A stretch of 15,279 nt of DNA from Hemicentrotus pulcherrimus. Taxonomy: Eukaryota > Echinodermata > Echinoidea > Camarodonta > Strongylocentrotidae. Made by a program: the position numbers and the translations under genes. The stretch spans positions 261,290-276,568 of the forward strand of contig BEXV01000022.1 in the NCBI GenBank assembly GCA_003118195.1, read 5' to 3'. Of this stretch, positions 11,301 through 15,279 are shown one piece after another (the first letter of the stretch is position 1; every line of letters starts with the position of its first letter). The notes below the pieces were generated by a model, which was given only the letters and a program-made list of their open reading frames with translations, had not been told where the DNA came from and made no database searches.

Positions 11301-11917
11301 TACAGACATTGTTGAAAGGTAAATTATTTTGAGAAAAGCTATAAATCATCTTTTGTGATGACACGATTCAAAACTTCTACGCATTTCTTGTTTTCAGAAT
11401 CTTCAGATGAGCTTGATCTGATGGAGGATGGACTTGCCATTCACTCAGAATCAGAGGTGAGAAATTACAGTTATTTCAATATTCACATTTAAACTTGTTC
11501 TTCTTTTTTATCCATGTAATAAGCAATTGGGATATTCATTTGCTTGTCTTCATTTTCTGGAAGATGTGATGTACCCCTTAAAAATTATTTCAGTGTGTTC
11601 ATTAATATCAGTTACTTTTGTGAGAAACGAGCAGTTGTACTTAAGAAGGAACTTTTCATTTAAATGACATATGATATTTGCTGGAGAAAGTTGTATTTTA
11701 CAGTGGTAAAACATATTCATGATTTTTATATTGAAAAAAAGAAAGATATCTAAAAGTTTTTCTTTTCTTCTCCTTTTTCCAGGGTGAATGGGATGAGCTC
11801 TCTGAGGCATCAGACATGGAGGCACAACAAGAAGATCAGGCAGACAGTAATGATTCAGATAGCGAAGATGAGGAAGAGGAGGAGGACGAAGAGGAAGATG
11901 ATGATGATGAAACCTGA
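2162..11917 (+). CDS. WD repeat-containing protein 43 (UTP5 homolog), 15 visible exons, 5' incomplete
   Basis: Joined exons: 2162-2317, 2907-3028, 3548-3668, 3923-4068, 4661-4757, 5447-5511, 5882-6056, 6495-6581, 7289-7426, 7777-7917, 8589-8707, 9180-9357, 10363-10429, 11398-11456 and 11783-11917. They total 1806 bases, 601 codons plus TGA. Every border is GT..AG and the phases agree throughout. Known role: WDR43/Utp5 is a nucleolar t-UTP subunit of the small-subunit processome, needed for early pre-18S processing and linked to rDNA transcription. Visible: a basic KKKKRK near the start, WD blades (a GH..WD unit in the second exon, AGRTIQLW, then [15 protein letters not shown]), a second basic cluster RKKAKRK, a Utp12-like helical domain from about visible residue 370 to 510, and an acidic tail. 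Human WDR43 is about 677 residues (from memory), so roughly 75 N-terminal residues are missing, probably an upstream exon. Identity is from remembered family resemblance; no search was run. Confidence 0.93.
2318..2906 (+). other. Intron without snoRNA copy
   Basis: This is a 589-bp intron between visible exons 1 and 2. I see no copy of the snoRNA-like element, no other convincing C/D box pair and no transposon ends. It is AT-rich sequence with no open frame of interest. Confidence 0.7.
2907..3028 (+). CDS. WDR43 visible exon 2 (canonical WD repeat)
   Basis: Acceptor CTCCTTAG ends at 2906 and donor GTAACA starts at 3029. The 122 bases are 40 codons plus AG, which completes as Ser with the first T of the next exon. 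It encodes [20 protein letters not shown] followed by [12 protein letters not shown], a textbook WD blade with the GH and WD positions intact. Confidence 0.95.
3165..3445 (+). repeat. Intronic duplication module around snoRNA copy A
   Basis: The snoRNA-like copy A sits in a longer block also present around copies E (about 6885-7130) and G (about 10828-11080). Shared parts include AGTAT.TCATTGTTTGTC upstream, AAAGGCAATTCAGGATTATT downstream, and near the end AAAAGCAGCACCC (shared with G). Copy F (about 8740-8890) shares mainly the upstream part, GTAAAGAGTAT.TCA.TGTTTGTC. This indicates duplication of intron segments, not only of the snoRNA. Confidence 0.7.
3206..3301 (+). ncRNA. C/D-box snoRNA-like element, copy A
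   Basis: Terminal stem GGTTGC (3206-3211) pairs with GCAACC (3296-3301), and an inner AATC/GATT pairing adjoins the boxes. C box ATGATGA is at 3218-3224, D'-like CTGT at 3249-3252, C' box ATGATAA at 3255-3261 and D box CTGA at 3285-3288. The block after the C box, GAACCCATGCACCAC, is complementary to conserved 18S rRNA. It lies on the coding strand of its host intron, as intron-encoded C/D snoRNAs do, and about 260 nt before the acceptor, farther than the usual vertebrate spacing. A single extra C after the C' box distinguishes it from the other copies. Family name not assigned. Confidence 0.75.
3548..3668 (+). CDS. WDR43 visible exon 3 (WD blade)
   Basis: Acceptor TGTGTGTAG ends at 3547 and donor GTAAGT starts at 3669. 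The first T completes the split Ser codon, then 40 codons follow, beginning [18 protein letters not shown] and continuing [27 protein letters not shown] and [10 protein letters not shown] are characteristic WDR43 sequence. The first bases TAAGTGG are part of the exon, not a second donor. Confidence 0.95.
3923..4068 (+). CDS. WDR43 visible exon 4 (WD blade)
   Basis: Acceptor CTCTCCCCAG ends at 3922 and donor GTGAGT starts at 4069. It encodes [11 protein letters not shown], an insertion-rich [15 protein letters not shown] loop, and [16 protein letters not shown]. The terminal Trp codon is split TG/G across the intron. The 254-bp intron before it (3669-3922) contains no recognisable element. Confidence 0.95.
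4476..4571 (+). ncRNA. C/D-box snoRNA-like element, copy B, D box degenerate
   Basis: C box ATGATGA (4489-4495), C' box ATGATAA (4526-4532) and the 18S-complementary GAACCCATGCACCAC are intact, but the D box position (4555-4558) reads CAGA instead of CTGA. The D' site reads CAGT, and the 5' stem strand is altered (GGTTGA, ATCC before the C box). A C/D snoRNP needs a D box for its kink-turn, so this copy is probably non-functional or recently decayed. It shares its downstream intron tail with copy C. It ends about 90 nt before its acceptor. Confidence 0.6.
4661..4757 (+). CDS. WDR43 visible exon 5
   Basis: Acceptor TTTCTTTCAG ends at 4660 and donor GTAATG starts at 4758. The initial G completes Trp; 32 codons follow, starting [20 protein letters not shown] and continuing [25 protein letters not shown] is the equivalent vertebrate segment. 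A partial duplicate of this exon lies downstream at 5343. Confidence 0.94.
5156..5249 (+). ncRNA. C/D-box snoRNA-like element, copy C
   Basis: C box ATGATGA (5167-5173), D'-like CTGT, C' box ATGATAA (5204-5210) and D box CTGA (5233-5236) are all present. The terminal stem is GTTGC/GCAAC, one pair shorter than in other copies because the first G became T. The antisense block has one change, CACCAC to CACCAA, which shortens the 18S pairing by one base at its end. It is probably the daughter of copy B or of B's ancestor; since C has an intact D box and B does not, B's loss came after the duplication. Confidence 0.72.
5343..5394 (+). pseudogene. Decayed partial duplicate of visible exon 5
   Basis: After a preserved TTTTGTTTTCTTTCAG acceptor the sequence reads, in the exon 5 phase, [16 protein letters not shown] and then TAA (5392-5394). 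It matches the start of visible exon 5 ([11 protein letters not shown]) before diverging. No good donor follows (only weak GT dinucleotides). If spliced in, it would truncate the protein inside the propeller, so it is either silent or acts as a poison exon. It dates the local duplication as old enough for decay but young enough to align. Confidence 0.8.
5447..5511 (+). CDS. WDR43 visible exon 6
   Basis: Acceptor ATCTTGCAG ends at 5446 and donor GTAAGC starts at 5512. Twenty-one codons, [20 protein letters not shown] followed by N, then GG of a split Gly. VVC..GQVH.F...LNG is the matching WDR43 blade. Confidence 0.93.
5539..5742. repeat. Tandem duplication with AT-microsatellite expansion
   Basis: Unit 1 (5539-5617) starts CATGTAGTTGATAGCCTCCC and ends TTTAACTTGATAGT. 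Unit 2 (5618-5742) repeats it with a few substitutions and carries an inserted run of TA dinucleotides and TAAA-like repeats (about 5660-5710). It lies wholly inside an intron that has no snoRNA copy. Confidence 0.9.
5882..6056 (+). CDS. WDR43 visible exon 7
   Basis: Acceptor TTATGCAG ends at 5881 and donor GTGAGT starts at 6057. The first G completes Gly; 58 codons follow, including [31 protein letters not shown] and [16 protein letters not shown]. The KP, P.PIPIL and L...YG...P..E pattern matches the last blades of WDR43. An alternative acceptor AG three bases downstream (5883-5884) would drop one Arg; the first AG is preferred. Confidence 0.93.
6234..6328 (+). ncRNA. C/D-box snoRNA-like element, copy D, diverged 3' guide
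   Basis: C box ATGATGA (6246-6252), C' box ATGATAA (6283-6289) and D box CTGA (6311-6314) are intact, as are GGTTGC/GCAACC and the 18S-complementary block. D' reads CTGC. The segment before the D box is changed relative to the other copies (CACAGATACA against CACATGAACCA), so any guide function at D would differ while the 5' block is kept. Its flanks share nothing obvious with the other copies. Confidence 0.72.
6495..6581 (+). CDS. WDR43 visible exon 8
   Basis: Acceptor TCTATTACAG ends at 6494 and donor GTGAGT starts at 6582. Twenty-nine codons in phase 0, [20 protein letters not shown] then RRTDEAGDR. The CLIRD motif matches vertebrate CLVRD. It leads from the propeller into a charged linker. 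Confidence 0.92.
6904..6997 (+). ncRNA. C/D-box snoRNA-like element, copy E
   Basis: C box ATGATGA (6916-6922), D'-like CTGT, C' box ATGATAA (6952-6958), D box CTGA (6981-6984), outer stem GGTTGC/GCAACC and the 15-nt 18S-complementary block (6923-6937) are intact. The stretch just before D' is two bases shorter than in G. Long flanks on both sides match copies A and G. It lies about 300 nt before the acceptor. Confidence 0.75.
7289..7426 (+). CDS. WDR43 visible exon 9 (linker with basic cluster)
   Basis: Acceptor ATGAACAG ends at 7288 (weak pyrimidine tract) and donor GTAAAT starts at 7427. Forty-six codons. [20 protein letters not shown] corresponds to the vertebrate VLVPG linker, and [12 protein letters not shown] is a strongly basic, nucleolar-targeting-like cluster. 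Confidence 0.92.
7427..7776 (+). other. Intron without recognisable element
   Basis: This is a 350-bp AT-rich intron. No snoRNA copy and no repeat matching the other introns were seen. Confidence 0.7.
7777..7917 (+). CDS. WDR43 visible exon 10 (start of Utp12 domain)
   Basis: Acceptor CCCTATCCAG ends at 7776 and donor GTAAGA starts at 7918. Forty-seven codons, [20 protein letters not shown] continuing to [24 protein letters not shown]....  followed by LL.QGL.S.D...L is the entry to the Utp12-like alpha-helical domain shared by Utp4, Utp5, Utp12 and Utp13-type proteins. Confidence 0.94.
7918..8588 (+). other. Intron without snoRNA copy
   Basis: This is a 671-bp intron with an unresolved base in a G-run at 7971 and an inverted CCTCCGTT/AACGGAGG pair (about 8122-8187). 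A CTGATGA at 8236-8242 with CTGA at 8325-8328 mimics C/D spacing but has no terminal stem, so I did not call it. Confidence 0.6.
8589..8707 (+). CDS. WDR43 visible exon 11 (Utp12 domain)
   Basis: Acceptor TCTCTGCAG ends at 8588 and donor GTATGG starts at 8708. Thirty-nine codons plus AG of a split Ser. [20 protein letters not shown] then [14 protein letters not shown] matches the vertebrate VLQTRN..L...T..R.P...I.PL.QEL..R pattern. Confidence 0.94.
8786..8879 (+). ncRNA. C/D-box snoRNA-like element, copy F
   Basis: C box ATGATGA (8797-8803), D'-like CTGT, C' box ATGATAA (8834-8840), D box CTGA (8863-8866) and the 18S-complementary block are intact. The outer stem is GTTGC/GCAAC. The base before the D box differs (CCTCTGA instead of CCACTGA) but the box is kept. 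About 50 nt of 5' flank match copy A; the 3' flank is shared only briefly (AAAGGCA). Confidence 0.74.
9180..9357 (+). CDS. WDR43 visible exon 12 (Utp12 domain)
   Basis: Acceptor TTTCTCTCAG ends at 9179 and donor GTAAAT starts at 9358. T completes Ser; 59 codons follow, including [32 protein letters not shown] and [22 protein letters not shown]...L..LY..... and L.HLHGKL.L...Q are the corresponding conserved vertebrate motifs. Confidence 0.95.
9520..10024. mobile_element. MITE-like element with 21-bp terminal inverted repeats
   Basis: The left end AAAGGTAATACAAAGTTTTG (9520-9540 with the last G) and the reverse complement of the right end (10004-10024) match at 20 of 21 positions. The element is 505 bp, lies inside the 1005-bp intron between visible exons 12 and 13, and has no transposase frame. 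Flanks give a possible 3-bp target duplication ATT (9517-9519 and 10025-10027), which is weak. The interior holds a 12-bp perfect hairpin at 9672-9699. The superfamily is not assigned. Confidence 0.7.
9672..9699. repeat. Perfect 12-bp hairpin with 4-nt loop
   Basis: AAAATTTACCGG pairs fully with CCGGTAAATTTT around a TGTT loop. It lies inside the MITE-like element and probably belongs to its structure. Confidence 0.9.
10363..10429 (+). CDS. WDR43 visible exon 13
   Basis: Acceptor TTATACAACAG ends at 10362 and donor GTAAGT starts at 10430. [20 protein letters not shown] then ED and the first base of Glu. LVYEEE-type sequence marks the same place in vertebrates, where the acidic tail begins. 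Confidence 0.9.
10600..11318. repeat. Direct repeat of about 230 bp bracketing the copy G module
   Basis: Positions 10600-10827 and 11081-11318 align along their length, from GTATCCT.AGATGAAAGTT to CTTTTACAGACA.TG.TGAAAG, with TTCATATCCATGCACTGTT identical in both. Substitutions and small indels are scattered throughout. The snoRNA-bearing module (10828-11080) lies exactly between them. It is intronic and holds no open frame. Confidence 0.88.
10854..10948 (+). ncRNA. C/D-box snoRNA-like element, copy G (near-consensus)
   Basis: This copy is closest to the consensus of all seven. Outer stem GGTTGC (10854-10859) pairs with GCAACC (10943-10948), and an inner AATC pairs with GATT next to the boxes. 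C box ATGATGA is at 10866-10872, D'-like CTGT at 10897-10900, C' box ATGATAA at 10903-10909 and D box CTGA at 10932-10935. The antisense block occupies 10873-10887. Length 95 nt is typical for C/D snoRNAs. It lies about 460 nt before the acceptor. Confidence 0.78.
11398..11456 (+). CDS. WDR43 visible exon 14 (acidic tail)
   Basis: Acceptor TTGTTTTCAG ends at 11397 and donor GTGAGA starts at 11457. Two bases complete Glu, then [19 protein letters not shown]. The SSDE.. pattern, rich in potential casein kinase 2 sites, matches the start of the vertebrate acidic tail. Confidence 0.9.
11457..11782 (+). other. Last intron, no recognisable element
   Basis: This 326-bp AT-rich intron shows no snoRNA copy, repeat or open frame of interest. 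Confidence 0.7.
11783..11917 (+). CDS. WDR43 terminal coding exon (acidic C-terminus)
   Basis: Acceptor CCTTTTTCCAG ends at 11782. The exon reads [20 protein letters not shown], then a Ser-Asp repeat and a Glu/Asp-only run, ending in T and TGA (11915-11917). Acidic tails of this type are common in nucleolar and processome proteins. The GAW/GAY-rich DNA (about 11860-11910) is low complexity and may vary in length. Confidence 0.93.
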   Translation, partial: GEWDELSEASDMEAQQEDQADSNDSDSEDEEEEEDEEEDDDDET

Positions 11918-14362
11918 AAGTGCTTTGCCTCTCATTAAAAGCGTGAATTTATATTAGCATCAGAACAAAAAATATACAAAATATGTGACTTCTCCAATCC
12001 AAGATTAGTCATGAGCTTTCGTCTCTTTGCCAATCAATGCATTGTAACGTACATGTGTCAGCAGCACTGCACCATCTCCATATAACTGGTTGTGGAGCAT
12101 TCAGGCTTTTGTGTTCAGCATTGCAGCCTTATTGACTCTCGGTATATAATGTGAATGCTACACCTTACCATCAGTACTCTGATCTTTATACATTGTGAGG
12201 AAAGGCTTGCTCAGATGTGAAGCGGTGAACCTTGACCTGTTAAAAACAAAATGTAAATTAATGGCAAATGTGTGTCACTAATGTCCTACTCATATTCACT
12301 TATATTGTAAAATACAAAAATGTGAAGCGTACTACACACACGTCATTAAAGAAATGCTGCGGTCTTCTGCATTGTATCACAAAGTGGCTGTAGGGGGCAG
12401 ACTGTCTATTTGTAAATCCTATAAGTTTTGATAAATTGATATTAGTCTCCTGAGTTTGGGGTTGACTTGTAGCAGTGAATAAAAGTGGACACTATCTCAA
12501 CATCATTATTTCATGAAATGCCAATAGTGTCTTATGTTTATAGTATTTTTTATAAAGAAATTTACTATGGTAAGAATGCTTATGAGAAGAAAAATGTCAG
12601 AAGTGATTTATGTCAAAGCCTGTTCTTTTTATAACAAATAACAGCAACTTTCGCGAAGGACTTTTTTCCTTATGAGTGAATCCAATTTCTAAGGTATTCC
12701 CCCCCCCCTTCTCTTTCTATTGGGCACTTGGATGGTGTATTTAATGTATATATATTTTTTCAGAGTTATATGACAAAGTATTAATCTCTTCCTCTGGCCT
12801 TCTGCCAAATTTGTTGTATCTTTCAATTCCTGGTATTTCGCTACTTTCATTCATTTTTTTTTTTCTGCCAAGTTTCTATTTTGGAAGTATTAAAATTTCA
12901 CAGATGTTTTCATTTTCATTCTCTTGTTCCAAGTCGGCTTATGTAGTCATCCCTGAAATCTCAATTACGCTTGATAATGAAATGTGTATCATGTGAAATG
13001 CCCCATTATTGCAGTGATACACTGTTACTTTCACCTACTGTGCATGATCAGGCTTGATTGCTTGGTTTACAAGCATTGTACCTATTGAAACTTTTCATGT
13101 TAGATATTTCATGAAGCATTCCCTGGCTTTTAATTTCTGGTAATAATGGAAGGAGAGGTAGTTATATTGTTTGTATCGTTTCAAATGAGCATCACGTACA
13201 ACACATAATGGTCAATTATGGCCCCACCTTATTACCACCCCTGCTAACAGTCCTTATTGGGACCCAAATTACCATATACTAGGTCGATGCCATTTCCCTC
13301 TCTTATGTGGTTCTTGTATAGTATATCACCTATTCATTATTACTCCACCCTCCCCCCTCCCCAATAATTGCCAAATGAATCTTGTAGGGGTCATGGTCCC
13401 TGGGTTTCAGAGTTGAAAGAGATTTTATGCTGATATTGGACAGTAAATAACTACCTGTTAAACCTGTTTTTGCTCTCAAAAAGTAAAGAGAAATATGTTG
13501 GGGGGAAAAAAGATGTCATTAAACGAAATGAGAAAGGGTTAAGAAGATAGAAAGAAATCTATTACTATTTTCTTTTTTTGAGAGAGGCATGGTGGTACGA
13601 TGTTAAAGCAGTTTTATTTTGTATAAATTTCTGCACTATTCCTTTTTGTCATTATCTTCACAATAAGAAAAATGAAGAAACAAACTTGACTCATATGTGC
13701 CAAAATCAATGAAGTGGATGTACATGTACTTTGATGTTTGTATTTGGGTTTATAATCTGAGAGGTGTCAAGTTGAGCCCCAAATCGGCATGTTCTGTCAT
13801 GATTAAGGGTTTGCAAATGTGTGTTCAAGGAACTCTGTATGAAATACAGAAGTACATTATACCTGAAAATTAGATGCAACTTTTTTTTTTCTTCACAGGA
13901 TAAATATTCAGGATGTTGTTCCAAGCTATCAAATAATCTTGATCAATTTTAAATGAAATGTGGGAGAGGGAGATAATCGTCGGGTTCTATTTTAGCATCT
14001 ACTTTTGTTTTGAAAGCTACAAATCATGTAACAAATGAATGCCCAAAGTTTTGTTTACTACGAGTATGGTTCAAGAGTCGTACTTAATTCAGTTTATGTC
14101 ATGCTGATTATGTAGATTATCACCACTTGAATGAAGAGAGACTTTCCATTATGAATAAATTTTTGTATAAATTACAGACAGTGATGTTTATGCATTCTCA
14201 TTTACATAGTTGGTCCTATTCATGCCCCATGTGTCTGTCTCTCTCCCTCCCCCTTGTCTTTCATTTTATGTATTGTATTCATATTGTGTTTTTTGCTCAT
14301 ACTTGTAGAAATGCAATAGCATTTTATTAAAGCAAACTAACAGATAATCATTTCCTTTTTAC
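11918..14362 (+). other. 3' UTR and downstream DNA, no further gene seen
   Basis: No coding frame with family resemblance was found on either strand. Candidate poly(A) hexamers are ATTAAA at 11934-11939 (very close to the stop), AATAAA at 12478-12483 and AATAAA at 14154-14159. The true 3' end cannot be fixed from sequence alone. Confidence 0.6.
12478..12483 (+). terminator. Candidate poly(A) signal of WDR43
   Basis: Canonical AATAAA, about 560 nt after the stop, followed some 45 nt on by a GT/T-rich stretch (AGTGTCTTATGTTTATAG). It is the best of several hexamers downstream of the gene, but others exist and no transcript evidence is available here. Confidence 0.35.
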
Positions 14363-14909
14363 TTAAAGGGAACCAAATTCTTCACACTAAGTTACTTTAT
14401 TGTAAAGTTTAAGATATTTGAAAAAAAAAATCAGTGAAAATTTGTACAAAATTGGGCAAGGAGTAAGGAGGTTAAAGCTTTTTGAAATGACTTGTCACTA
14501 GAGGGCGACATTCAATTTGATGACATCATTTGTGGACAACCTCTATGCCTTTTGTACATCAAATTTCACAATTCTTTTGTTTTCTTCGTATTTATTTGTG
14601 TTCTTGATCCGACTTCATAAAATGTGAAGTAGAATATCATTTTGCATTCTATATCTTGCTTTTCAGGGGACTAGATAATCTCAATCACAGGAAAGAAGGA
14701 AGAACATGAAATTTGATGTGAAAAGGCATGGAGAGTTGTCCACAAATGATGTCATCAAATTGAATATCGCCCTCTAGTGACTAGTCATTTAAAAAAGCTT
14801 TAATTTCCTTATTCCTTTCCCGATTTTGTTCACATTTTCACTATTTTATTCAAATATCTTAAACTTTACAATAAAATTAACTTAGTATGAAGGTTTTGGT
14901 TCCCTTTAA
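14363..14909. mobile_element. Foldback/MITE element with TTAA ends
   Basis: The two arms, about 14363-14590 and 14690-14909, are inverted copies of each other along more than 200 bp with scattered mismatches. Matching landmarks are TTAAAGGGAACCAAA with TTTGGTTCCCTTTAA, and CACTAGAGGGCGA with TCGCCCTCTAGTG. Both ends carry TTAA (14363-14366 and 14906-14909), which could be a 4-bp target duplication as in piggyBac-like elements. The TTAAAGG ends resemble the T2-type MITEs described in amphibians (from memory). About 100 bp of non-palindromic spacer separates the arms; no transposase is present. Confidence 0.85.
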
Positions 14910-14935
14910 ATTTAAAAATAACAATCAGATGCTAG

Positions 14936-15105
14936 CTTCTGCGTCATTTCTCCCTCCACTCTCTTTCTCTCGCACTACCCTCTCCCCTCCGTCCCTCCCT
15001 CTATTTTTTCTCTCTCTTCATCCATGGAATTTACCATTTTCGTCTGTGTATTACTCTCTCTTTCTCCATCTTTCTTTGAAATACTATCTCCCTCGTTCCT
15101 CTCTT
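14936..15105. repeat. Long pyrimidine-rich tract
   Basis: About 170 bp on the + strand is nearly all C and T, with repeated CTCTCT, CCCTCC and TTTCTC motifs. It is immediately downstream of the foldback element. An AATAAA follows at 15108-15113. It is low complexity and codes for nothing recognisable. Confidence 0.75.
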
Positions 15106-15113
15106 CTAATAAA

Positions 15114-15279
15114 GGATAATTATCTGGAAATTAAACAAGTCTGATATAAAACCGCACTAATTTTGTGCATGAACTTGTGTACTTATTAAATCGAATTCAA
15201 AAGCAGATTGACTTGAAAAAGTGATAGACATAAAAGTGGTAGTAATGTTGGTTATGGTGAGAATTGACTGATTGATTGA
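15114..15279. other. AT-rich terminal stretch, nothing recognised
   Basis: No frame, repeat copy or RNA motif was identified up to the window edge. Confidence 0.6.

Noticed and set aside
12811..15144. Short open frames downstream (12811-12996, 14127-14330, 14887-15144)
   Set aside because: They come from T- and C-rich low-complexity DNA and encode Phe/Leu/Ser-rich strings without motifs.

Overview
The window is eukaryotic nuclear DNA. It holds most of one multi-exon gene on the + strand: WDR43, the metazoan counterpart of yeast Utp5, a nucleolar WD-repeat protein of the small-subunit processome (t-UTP/UtpA group). The compact introns (about 250 to 1000 bp), AT-rich non-coding DNA, G homopolymers with single unresolved bases (1497, 7971) and the divergence of the protein from vertebrate WDR43 fit a marine invertebrate deuterostome. 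A sea urchin or other echinoderm is my best guess, inferred from style rather than from a diagnostic marker.

Layout. Positions 1-2161 hold no exon I can defend: short direct repeats, a CpG-dense patch and no N-terminal WDR43 exon. Fifteen coding exons run from 2162 to 11917. All have GT..AG borders with consistent phases and give 601 codons plus a stop. The protein enters at a Lys-rich stretch (KKKKRK), continues through WD-type blades, a second basic cluster and a Utp12-like helical domain, and ends in a Glu/Asp-rich tail. Roughly the first 75 residues expected from vertebrate WDR43 are absent and should lie upstream. From 11918 to 15279 there is 3' UTR or intergenic DNA with candidate poly(A) signals and one large foldback transposon.

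The most interesting content is in the introns. Seven of the fourteen introns each contain one copy of the same element of about 95 nt, always on the coding strand. It has the anatomy of a C/D-box snoRNA: an exact C box ATGATGA, a C' box ATGATAA, a D box CTGA (in six of seven copies) and a terminal stem GGTTGC/GCAACC. Human WDR43 is also a snoRNA host gene (SNORD53, SNORD92, from memory), so a snoRNA reading fits the locus. The block after the C box is almost invariant, and its 15 nt GAACCCATGCACCAC are complementary, with one 2-nt rRNA bulge, to the universally conserved 18S segment GTGGTGCATGGCCGTTC. The copies appear to have spread by local duplication. Several share long intronic flanks, and one duplication carried along the start of an exon, leaving a dead pseudo-exon at 5343-5394.

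The host protein acts in early pre-18S processing and the intronic RNAs appear to be antisense to 18S, so the locus looks like one coordinated output for small-subunit biogenesis. Two palindromic MITE-like elements, one in an intron and one downstream of the gene, complete the picture.
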